From contig JAOXYB010048392.1 in assembly GCA_028565635.1 (NCBI GenBank), positions 1 through 12,011 of the forward strand: 12,011 nucleotides of DNA, given 5' to 3'. A program made the translations under genes and the position numbers. Positions 1 to 8,200 of this stretch are shown in pieces (the stretch's first letter is position 1; every line of letters starts with the position of its first letter). Origin of the DNA: Phoronis ovalis. Its lineage: Eukaryota > Phoronida > Phoronidae. The notes beneath the pieces were generated by a model, which was given only the letters and a program-made list of their open reading frames with translations, was not told the origin of the DNA and made no database searches.

Positions 1-68
1 TATATACCCTGTATGATATACTCTTACAATTACGGTGGTTAAAGGGTATCTCAATTTTTGTCGTAAAG

Positions 69-241
69 GTTGGTTACTAGTCATGAAAATGGTTATGGGA
101 TCTGGCATCAACGTAAGTGCCGTGTGGACAGAGGACGCTACGGTGATGGGAGAAGGCAATCCTGAGGCTTTGTCCATTTCTACGAAACTCAGCTACAGAT
201 CGAGCATAGTAGATAATTGGGACGAGTTACGTGTTCGTGCG
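69..241 (+). CDS. Orphan exon of an unidentified extracellular-like domain protein (partial)
   Basis: The frame is open from 17 to the stop at 248-250. It encodes a compositionally normal segment that includes WLLVMKMVMG, then INVSAVWTEDATVMGEGNP, then YRSSIVDNWDELRVRAV. From memory this resembles the N-terminal half of an unnamed domain common in predicted marine-invertebrate proteins, in which a W..L.K...G start is followed by a YRS..VD.W motif. I cannot name the family. The acceptor is uncertain: AG dinucleotides at 43-44, 67-68 and 79-80 are all possible, and I prefer 67-68 because it keeps the leading Trp. Two overlapping donors sit at the 3' end (GTAAGG at 242, GTAAAA at 247). No continuation of the domain is visible before the PKNOX exons. 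It may be an exon of a gene nested in a PKNOX intron, an exon of an upstream gene, or a stranded gene fragment. Confidence 0.4.
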
Positions 242-1060
242 GTAAGGTAAAATTTCTCCAACACTAAGGGAAAGCTATTTTGATAATGGTTTTCATGCCA
301 AACTCTAATTGAGCAATATTGATCCTCTTTTCATTTATCTTCGTCTATTAATAATTTTCTTTAATTTTTGGATAATTATGAATGATTATACTCCAACAAC
401 AAATGTTATGCCAGGTTAAATCAGAAAGTATGTCTTTTTGGTTTCAATTATAATTGCTAAGAACATGCTACACATGTGTTATTTTGTCCCTCAACCGAAC
501 ATAAATTATTTACCATTAATAACTTAATAGGATGATAGGCCATTGGCAACAACATTTATTTATCAGCTATTCCACTGTCACAATGCTAAACGGAATGGCA
601 ATAATACATTTACTGTAGTACTAAATACTTATTTACTCTTAGCCATATAAATGTAATTATAAAAAAATTCATAGTTTCTTAATTTTCTGCGCATAGTATT
701 TAAAAAACAGAAAAATAACCCGCAAAAGTGACCTCATATCAACTTGTGAATAATAAAACGGTCTTTAATTAGGACTTTAGTTATTTGACTATAGTACATT
801 CATCAAATAAGTGCAATATGGTCAAATCCATCAAACCACAGTAGCGATACGCGGACCAGCTTCAATTCTCATTTCATGAAGAGTTTTATTAATATTAAAT
901 TATGAACCCGGATTACGAGTAATCCTTAGCTGAAACCAACGTATCGTGGTGTCTGATGACATGTAGTATACAAGTCTAAACATATTTTCCCATTTTCTAC
1001 ATAAGACAGATAAAAAATTTGGTGCCATTGTTTTGCCCTGTTGACATTTGTTCCTTTTGC

Positions 1061-1093
1061 GCTGGAGTGGAATTCCGGTTCCCGCACTCCAGC
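1061..1093. repeat. Short GC-rich hairpin containing a dispersed 15-mer
   Basis: GCTGGAGTG at 1061-1069 pairs perfectly with CACTCCAGC at 1085-1093 across a 15-base loop. The right side contains GGTTCCCGCACTCCA (1077-1091), the exact reverse complement of the 15-mer at 1511-1525. Confidence 0.75.
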
Positions 1094-1510
1094 ATGATAT
1101 AGGACAGCATGATCGGTACGAAATTCGCGGAAAACGCGGGGGATTATTGTGACGGTCACAGTTCTCGAAACTTGAAAAGGGTAGATTTTTTAGAAAAGGA
1201 ATCCTTCAAAATCAAAAATAGGAATGAAATCGAGGGTATCGTGATCAGATTCAGACGAAAAATGAGTACAATACTGCAAAAACGTTGTCGTTGTCGGAGT
1301 TCATGTATACTAACCTTACCTTCGACTGTACTTAATTATTCAGTAGCCCGTAGAAAGGGTAGACATTTGTTTTTTTTTTCTCTTTGAAAACCTAAAAAAG
1401 GTGTGTTTTTTCAGTGCAATATATCCTTTTTTTCGAGACAATAGGGTACTAAGTTAAGGGATCATTTTAAATATGCCAAACTATCATGTGCACTTGCTAC
1501 GCATGTTTGT

Positions 1511-1549
1511 TGGAGTGCGGGAACCTGGAGTGCGCGGACCTGGAATGGA
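1511..1549. repeat. 15-bp tandem repeat, 2.5 copies
   Basis: TGGAGTGCGGGAACC (1511-1525) is followed directly by TGGAGTGCGCGGACC (1526-1540) and a decayed third start TGGAATGGA (1541-1549). The first unit recurs exactly in inverted orientation at 1077-1091. One plus-strand frame reads as Gly-x-x-like triplets, but it soon reaches a stop, so coding is unlikely. Confidence 0.8.
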
Positions 1550-1680
1550 ATACATATTTTACAATCTACACTAGCTTTGACTATTGGATTCAGTGTGGCC
1601 GGAACAAAACAAGGGGACGCTCTATAGTATTACCCTCCTCTTTAACACAGTATTTAACCCCAGCACTTTTGACTGTCCTT

Positions 1681-1928
1681 ATTAAACTTGCTCAAGTCCT
1701 TGTGAACTTAAAAAAAAAATATGTTTAATTCTCTTTTTTATGTCTTTTACATCAGTATTTTTAATTATCTCGAAATTTTTTTTTATTATTATCATATATA
1801 TGTTGGGTGTTTGCCGTCCTCAACATATATATGATAGTAAAAAAAACACTGATGTAAAACACATAAAAAAGAGAAATAAACATTATTTTTTTTTTTTTTA
1901 AGTTCATAGGGACTTGAGCAAGTCTAAT
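1681..1928. repeat. Large foldback (long inverted repeat), MITE-like
   Basis: The left arm runs 1681-1805 and the right arm 1821-1928, around a 15-base loop (1806-1820). Near the loop, ATCATATATATGTTG (1791-1805) pairs perfectly with CAACATATATATGAT (1821-1835). The outer parts match nearly base for base: ACTTGCTCAAGTCC starts the left arm and GGACTTGAGCAAGT ends the right arm, and TTTACATCAGT pairs with ACTGATGTAAA. The main differences are poly(A)/poly(T) lengths and about 17 extra bases in the left arm near 1760-1778. TA dinucleotides at 1683-1684 and 1925-1926 could be a target-site duplication, but in AT-rich DNA this is weak. There is no coding capacity, so this is a non-autonomous foldback element or a local inverted duplication. 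Confidence 0.8.
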
Positions 1929-2032
1929 ATGCTATGTGCACTAAGGTTCCTGGTAAATGTCTTCAACAGTTACACAGTAACTGTTAGTGTTAACTGTTAG
2001 ACAGAAGTTGTTACTCAACTTGTTGTTTGCAG

Positions 2033-2109
2033 CATCCATATCCAACAGAAGATGAGAAAAGGCAAATAGCTCAACAGACAAATTTATCATTATTGCAAGT
2101 AAACAACTG
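2033..2109 (+). CDS. PKNOX: PKNOX exon: loop extension to start of homeodomain helix 3
   Basis: This 77-base exon follows the acceptor TTTGCAG at 2026-2032 and precedes the donor GTAAGG at 2110. It begins in phase 0 with His-Pro-Tyr-Pro and encodes 25 full codons plus the first two bases of the Trp at homeodomain position 48. The upstream exon must therefore end on a complete codon. Confidence 0.93.
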
Positions 2110-3570
2110 GTAAGGCTCAAAATTATATTAAAATACTACCCATTGTCATAAATTCTGGATACTGTTTATCCCATGAACCACTTGAAAATATACACCTTTT
2201 TTGTATCCTTGCTGCAACTTTATTAAATGAGTCATCTGCAGTTAATATTGTAATTGGCAGCTTGAATCAATGTGTTCAGTTCTGATAATGTATTGGAAGC
2301 TTTTTTTTCTTGGTAAATATAGAATGTTTTGATATACGACTGAAACCTGACATATCCGGGCATGCTATACATATAACTAATATTTCCTTAAATTTCTAAG
2401 CAAGTTGCCCAACAGCAGGCATGTTAAAGTTATCATGCCATACCAACCTGAACCTATTTAGCTCGTATGATTTTATGTTTACCTTATGTATGTTTAGGTT
2501 CATCAATGCAAGGCGGAGAATTTTGCAGCCAATGTTAGATGCAAGCAATCCTGATCAAGCCAAAACAAAGAAAAATAAATCACATACTCGACCCGTGCAA
2601 AGATTCTGGCCAGAAAGTATAGCAAATTTAAATCCCCAGACAACAGGTGGCAGCACCACTGTTACAACTACGCAAGCAACAACAGTAGCATCTACACAAC
2701 CGCAACAGATTATTATCCCAGCAGGAACAAGTAAGTTCAGCTCTTCATTTCCCTGCTGAATTGAGAATGTTTCTTTGTGCATTATTGTTATATAGTTCCG
2801 CAAGGTAAAGTCCACATGAGAAGTCTGATGCTCATGTTTGAAACCCAGATATCACTGGAATCTAGTCTCCAGCCTAAGAGTGTTTCCTCTCTCGGGTTAG
2901 CATTCTTTATGCCGTGGTTTCCTTATATTTTGGCGTTTCTACCAGATTTCACTGGATACTTGCCAGTGAACTGTTTGAGTATTTTGATTACCAAACAGGC
3001 ATTTTGAGCATGTGAACTTTGTTAACTGTGACATGGAAAAAGCTTCTTCTTCAATACTAAAGAACTATAATAAATGGCATTTGGCAGAAAAGTCCTCAGA
3101 AAATATCTTATTTGTTGTGCTGAAATACATTACTCCAGTAACTGCAAGAGGAAGACCTGAATATTTGTGTATATCCTCCTATCCTGATAATTCAAGCTAT
3201 TTTCACCCCCTCGCTCATGATAAAATTATCTTGCCAATATCCAAAAATTTGTTAACCCTGTCCTCCTGTAATTGAAACGTAATATAACCCCCTGGCCATA
3301 ATCATATTTATTTTCAGGTCATCTACCCTTTGATTACTTTTAATAGAATAACCCTAATCAATTTCATTAATTGCTTTGCTTTTGTGTATTTTAGTTATAA
3401 CAAATGATGGACAACTTATAAATGCCAGTACTGGAAAACCAGTAAACATAACTATTAGTGAACTACAAACAACAGCCGTTAATCAGGAGTTAAATCCAGA
3501 GCAAAGCAATAAAGATCAAGATAGTTTGTCAGCGATGGAAAGTGCAGATGAGGATAGTGTAGACGGTTAA
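2033..3570 (+). CDS. PKNOX: PKNOX/PREP-family TALE homeobox protein, 3' part (three exons, joined)
   Basis: Exons 2033-2109, 2498-2730 and 3395-3570 join in frame into 161 residues plus a stop. The first exon starts with [20 protein letters not shown], which contains the PYP three-residue loop extension of TALE homeodomains. The recognition helix [17 protein letters not shown] spans the first junction. The motif [12 protein letters not shown] after the homeodomain separates PKNOX/PREP from MEIS and PBX. The rest is a Thr/Gln-rich linker, a short [19 protein letters not shown] segment and an acidic tail ending DEDSVDG. In the family, PREP proteins bind DNA with PBX partners in the nucleus through an N-terminal domain; that part and the first homeodomain helix lie in exons left of the window. 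Assignment to PKNOX1 or PKNOX2 is not meaningful for an invertebrate. The gene faces SRPRA tail to tail. Confidence 0.93.
2110..2497 (+). other. PKNOX: PKNOX intron
   Basis: A GT-AG intron (GTAAGG ... TGTTTAG) that interrupts the Trp codon of the recognition helix. I see no other feature in it. Confidence 0.85.
2498..2730 (+). CDS. PKNOX: PKNOX exon: helix 3 end and post-homeodomain region
   Basis: 233 bases: one base completing Trp, 77 codons, and the first base of an Ile codon. It encodes [14 protein letters not shown], a basic [20 protein letters not shown] stretch and a Thr/Val/Gln-rich low-complexity segment. The donor is GTAAGT at 2731. Reading through this donor would reach a stop at 2757-2759. 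Confidence 0.93.
2731..3394 (+). other. PKNOX: PKNOX intron
   Basis: A 664-base intron (GTAAGT ... TATTTTAG). It carries open frames of 76 and 87 codons on the plus strand, at 2777-3007 and 3012-3275, but neither shows domain character or suitable splice phases. I see nothing else supported. Confidence 0.75.
3395..3570 (+). CDS. PKNOX: PKNOX terminal coding exon
   Basis: It starts with TT, which completes Ile (ATT) with the last base of the previous exon, and runs 57 codons to TAA at 3568-3570. It encodes the segment around [18 protein letters not shown] and an acidic Ser-rich end ([13 protein letters not shown]). The acceptor is TATTTTAG at 3387-3394. Confidence 0.9.
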
Positions 3571-3785
3571 TATCCAGTTGTAGGCAACAGAGGTTGTATT
3601 TAGATTCATATTCACTTTATGCAGCAGATTTGTCATTTCATTTTATAAAATTTTTTTTGCTGGACACTTTTTTATTGGCACCTTTAGAATAGCTGTCTCC
3701 ATCTATTTGTAGTATTAGTTTTACTAACAAGCAGTTAGTCCCGTGTTACTTTAAGTTTTAACTTGTCCTCACCATGTTCTAGGAG

Positions 3786-3798
3786 TGCCGACTTGGCA
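3786..3798. repeat. Small 3' UTR hairpin
   Basis: TGCC at 3786-3789 pairs with GGCA at 3795-3798 around a GACTT loop. It is short and may be chance. Confidence 0.25.
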
Positions 3799-4486
3799 TA
3801 TCAACATACTTGAGCTTCCTTTCTTTCCATACCTTAACAAGTACAGTACCAATTCAGGCGATGGTTCACAGGTATCTCTATCAGAGTGACCAGCTTATTT
3901 TAGGAAACGTACAAGTCTTTGTTACATAAAATTCCGTGTTCACTTCTATGAAGTTCTGCATTGGCGCTATACTAAGCTATCTCTATTAGTATACTATACT
4001 AGATTAACTAACGAACAGAAGTGTTTGTTCAACTTCAAGTTTTGAAGTGTTAGGCAAAGTAATTAATTTGTATGTAATCTGTCTCGTAATTCTTGCATTT
4101 GCAAGGTGTATGCATCATCCATCCATGTTTGATATCCGTTATTGTCTAGTACTGATTTGTATGCAAGGAAAATCTTTTTTTTACACTTTGTTTTCTTGTG
4201 TATGGAATTTTTTTCCCAATCCATACATATTTTACTATGCATAGGAATATCTTTTAAAACATGTCGAGCTTGTGTCAGAAAAACTTTACAATTGCATGCC
4301 GTTAAATATTGTATGTTGAGAATGCTTTGTTTATTTTATATGCAATCTTTAATTTACAGTATTATTTGTTAATGTATAGATTATATGCTTTGTATATATG
4401 ATAGTAGGATAAACTCCTATGTATTATAATGTAAATATATATATATTACATAAATTTGATATGATATGATATAAAATATGACGTAT

Positions 4487-4492
4487 TTTATT
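4487..4492 (-). promoter_or_regulatory. SRPRA: Candidate SRPRA poly(A) signal, distal
   Basis: A second AATAAA on the minus strand, about 600 bases after the stop. If it is used, the SRPRA transcript would overlap the 3' end of a PKNOX transcript that ends near 4752. Confidence 0.3.
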
Positions 4493-4751
4493 ATGACATA
4501 ATTTAACATGACATTTGATCAACAAGTTTTTTTACCTCATAGTAGTAAAATGGCACAATTATAAACTTGCCAAATTACACTTGCAATCTTATAATTATAC
4601 CATGCTGGTATAAGAAAATAATCTCGAAAGCACTACAACTCACAGAAGTGAATCAAACTTTAAATGCATCGTTTTGACTTGTCAATTTACTGGAGTTACA
4701 AATACAAACAACCATTCAAATTTTTGACATACATGCACGAGACATGCAACA

Positions 4752-4757
4752 AATAAA
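4752..4757 (+). promoter_or_regulatory. PKNOX: Candidate PKNOX poly(A) signal
   Basis: This is the first canonical AATAAA that I find on the plus strand after the PKNOX stop codon, about 1.18 kb downstream. Weaker variants such as TATAAA near 3643 and AGTAAA near 4544 could act earlier, so the 3' UTR length is uncertain. Confidence 0.4.
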
Positions 4758-4943
4758 TAAGAAACAAAACAAAATTTACAATGATAACAATTATCCATAA
4801 CCTAAATATGAAGAAATTACTCTAGCTTACAGCTAGCAAAAACTTGTTACTACTGTTTGCAAGATGCGACTTTGTGATATCGTTATTTGTTATGTAAAAT
4901 AGTTAAATCAAGGGCATAGTACCACAATACTATGGGGTTACAC

Positions 4944-4949
4944 TTTATT
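4944..4949 (-). promoter_or_regulatory. SRPRA: Candidate SRPRA poly(A) signal, proximal
   Basis: TTTATT on the plus strand reads AATAAA on the minus strand, about 145 bases after the SRPRA stop codon. That is a usual distance for a short 3' UTR. Confidence 0.45.
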
Positions 4950-5092
4950 GCAAAATATTCCACAAAGTATGACAAATTAGTAATTATGTGTTAAAACAAT
5001 ATTGCTTATTAAGATACTTAATACCAACACAGCATTCTTGGAAGTAAGCTCCTGGGTTTCATCCCATTTATAGCTGATTAAAAGACTCCTAT

Positions 5093-5221
5093 CTAAGCCT
5101 TGAGAAGGGAATGAACAACAGCCTTAGCATTTAGATTTACCAGATCCATATAGGTTTGTCCTGTTCCAACAAACATGATTGGTTGACCAGTGGTATAGGT
5201 CATGGATATGGCTGCCCCCAC
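5093..5221 (-). CDS. SRPRA: SRPRA terminal coding exon
   Basis: 42 codons and a TAG stop (5093-5095). It encodes [20 protein letters not shown] followed by [20 protein letters not shown] and a final Ala. It includes the closing GTGQ loop and the usual SR-alpha C terminus. The acceptor is TTTTTCAG. Confidence 0.97.
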   Translation of the reverse strand: MGAAISMTYTTGQPIMFVGTGQTYMDLVNLNAKAVVHSLLKA

Positions 5222-8200
5222 CTGAAAAAATAGGTCCATATTAAACATTTCTTAGAATCTGAAATCATACATTTTAAAAATGAATATTGCTGGTAACAAC
5301 AAGCTTTTGCATTAGAAGAGATTATAACAGGACATGGTGATGTGATACAAATCGTTTGGTCTTATAAGTTTGTGCCAATTTTCTCTTCATACAAATTACT
5401 CTACAAATATTAGTTTGCACATCTAGTGACGTTCTAACTAAAAGATAAATTATAGCGGAGATGTAACAAAGACGATGTTCTGATATCCAGTACTTATTTT
5501 CTGTTGCAACACATGTATACAGATGAAGTGACTCATCTTCTAAATATTGAACAGTAATTTTCAGTAACACATTACCTTGTCATCAATTGTATCAAACTTA
5601 GTGAGTACAATGCCATCAATCAGACGAGGGTTATCCATATTAGAATGATCAGCGAGAGCCTGGTTGAATTTCTCCAACTGGTCGACAGCTTCATTTCCGA
5701 CCAGAGCTTCTCCCACAAACAGGACAAGGTCAGGTTGATTAACTTTGATGAGTTTTGATAAAGCTCTCATAAGAGGTTCGTTATCCTGCATTCTACCAGC
5801 GGTATCTACCAGTACCACATCAATTTTGCAGTCACGAGCTGAAAAATGAGAATAAAATTACAATCCAAAATACTTAAGTTTGTGTACCAAACACAGTGGC
5901 CCGATTTCTTATGTCTCGACTTTCCTAAGATTATTGATAACATTAGGTTACATAGGTTAAATTAAACTACATTAGGTTAAATTACATCAGAAATCAGCCC
6001 AGGAGGATTATATCATGTGAATTTAACGTTGCGTAACCATGACAGACGATGTCTTACAAGGGGTAATATTATTATCTTATAATACTAAACATATACATGT
6101 ATTACCAAAGTTAATAGCTTCCATCGCAATGCCAGCAGCATCCTTTCCATAACCTTTCTCATACAGCTGAACCATTTGTTGCCCACCATATTTGTCTGCT
6201 GGGTGAAGGGCATTGAGTTTACGAGTGTGTGTCCTTAGCTGTTCCACGGCACCAGCACGGAAAGTGTCACACGCTGCAATCAGGACACGAAATCCATTCT
6301 CAATGAGCCAGAAACAAACCTGTAAAAGTAAAATAATTGCAATGAGGTGTATCCAATATGTACTCTTGTATGACAGTGCTGACGCACCAGAAAGGGAAAG
6401 TTTTAATATCGAGCAACATCACTTGCAGTTATCAGAAATGCAAACTTTGACAGTTACGGGTAATAAAGGAAACAAGTCACAAATTTCAGTCTCGAGTGCT
6501 TCATACCAATGAATATATGTTTAATATTACTTTATAGCTGTGTGCAAGGTTATATTTTTTACACAATTCTTCTTTTCTAATCTGACTAGTGTTTTTTAGC
6601 GTGTAATGCCAATGAATGAAATATTTGGTTGGCCAGGAACCAGGCCAGGAACAGGTTCATATTTTGAATAAGAGAGGTTTTCTATGAATTATGTTGCAAA
6701 AATTAGATTTTACCGGACGAAATGTTTTAGAATACCTTAGCCAGGTTAGTAGATTTTCCAACACCATTTACTCCACAGAAGGTAATAGTATATGGCTGAC
6801 CACGTTGTTTGGCATCCATAGCATCTCGCAGGATATCAATGCGTCTCTTTGGGGATAACAGTTGAAGGCACGACTCGTGCAAAGTTTGTTTCACAGTAGA
6901 TGCAACACCTTAAATAACAAATAACAGAGGGATGTCAAAATAACACTTTACTTTTACTTCAGTTAAGTTTGGAGTTTTACACAGGTATGCTAAGGCAATC
7001 TAATACATGTCCAACTCCATAATTTTTATGTAAGTTTATGGAGCAACACAAAACAACAGCTTTTTTAAGATTTTCTGTTCCTCACACCTTTAAATGACAT
7101 AGATTTCAACTCACCACTAAAAGTACCAAGCACTTTCCCCTCTAACTTAGTTGCAACAGATTCACATAGTTTTGCAGCAATATCTGCAGCCACATTTTTA
7201 GCTGAAAATATAATGTCAAATGAACGAATGGCCCTTCAATTGTTTTCAAGAACTGGATTAGATTATGTATAACTGCTTGTACATCAATTATTTACACTAC
7301 TAAAAAACACAATCAATTAGGTATCAAAATATGTATCTGGTACACTATTCAGCACTGTATACTATTAAGAACAACTGCGATGTCACTAGTATAACTTATT
7401 ATTATTTCTTAACATTTGAAAATTTCATGTCATGGACTACTAACCAATCAGATGGTCCTTCATCTTGGTAAGAACAGGGTCAATGTCCTCTCTAGTCAGA
7501 GTCTTAGATCCAACCAAACCCTTAAACATGCTGAACAATCCACCCGACTTGGTAGCACTAGATAGAAGTATATGATATTGTATGAACTCCATAATACAAA
7601 TCAAGGAAATAACAAAGCATCTAAGAATGAATTTCGTTACTCTCTGCAAGTTCTGCATTACAGACATTTTTAGTATCGCATACTTTTATCACTGAAGCAA
7701 AATTGGTAGAACCTTTACAAGCCAGTTTTTTTTACGATCATTGTGTGTATACCTTTGAGTTGCTTTTGGAGTAACCTCCTCCTGAATATCTTCTTCTTCG
7801 CTGCTACTTTCAGGCTCCATGTCATGCAAACTGCCTTTCATTTTTCCTACCCATGATCTCTGAAGATTAAAATATATACAACTTGTTTAAACACAATACA
7901 ATCTGGAAATTAAAACCAGGTAAATAAATATAATTAGCATGAAACTCGTGTTGGTCAAACTTGGCTTCAAGAACATGGTCACTTTGTTGCTACGATGAAG
8001 ACACAAATTACTCAAACACGTCTTTTATGAACAGGATCCCATGTTGTTTTGATAAGTGATTATTCATCTGGCTTATCCATTGCTTTTGTGTCCACTTTAA
8101 ATTGAGACTGACGCTGCCATATCTACAATGAAATAAAACATTTGAAACTCACCGAAACATCGTCAGCAATATCAGCACCATTTGTACCATTTGTGTCAGC

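Larger units (their letters stand above)
242..2032. other. Non-coding stretch, presumably PKNOX intron, with repeats
   Basis: No convincing exon is visible on either strand. Several open frames of 77-92 codons run across 926-1728 but have no domain character. The homeodomain exon that should precede the one at 2033 (helix 1, ending in a Trp-Leu-Phe-Gln-His-type segment) is not here. The stretch contains a short palindrome at 910-925 (arms GGATTAC/GTAATCC), an 11-bp palindrome GTGACGGTCAC at 1149-1159, the 15-mer repeat set at 1061-1540 and the large foldback at 1681-1928. The part around 1060-1160 is richer in CG dinucleotides than its surroundings. Confidence 0.6.
3571..5092. other. Convergent 3' UTRs and intergenic DNA of PKNOX and SRPRA
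   Basis: About 1.5 kb separates the two stop codons, with no coding frame of note on either strand. It is AT-rich with a TA-repeat block at 4430-4450 and repeated ATGATAT units at 4458-4470. It must contain both 3' UTRs and both poly(A) sites, so there is little or no true spacer. Confidence 0.7.

Noticed and set aside
926-1387. Overlapping open frames on the minus (926-1159) and plus (1109-1387) strands
   Set aside because: Neither has domain-like composition, splice sites or a recognisable motif; the minus-strand frame crosses the hairpin repeat.
1512-1570. Plus-strand frame reading Gly-x-x-Gly-x-x, collagen-like (GVREPGVRGPGME)
   Set aside because: It is a by-product of the 15-bp tandem repeat, only about four units long, and reaches a stop at once.
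2777-3275. Two consecutive plus-strand frames of 76 and 87 codons within the PKNOX intron
   Set aside because: They have no similarity I recognise and lie between a donor and an acceptor that join perfectly in phase without them.
4047-4372. Two hydrophobic plus-strand frames in the PKNOX 3' UTR region
   Set aside because: Their Phe/Cys/Leu-rich composition is what AT-rich DNA gives by chance, and they lie downstream of a clear terminal exon with no start context.
5940-5984. TTAGG-type telomere-like repeats
   Set aside because: The units are TAGGTTAAATTA with other spacers, not uninterrupted TTAGG, and there are fewer than three.
6213-6512. 99-codon plus-strand frame
   Set aside because: It is antisense to SRPRA visible exon 10 and then runs into intron 9; it is a shadow of the conserved coding strand.
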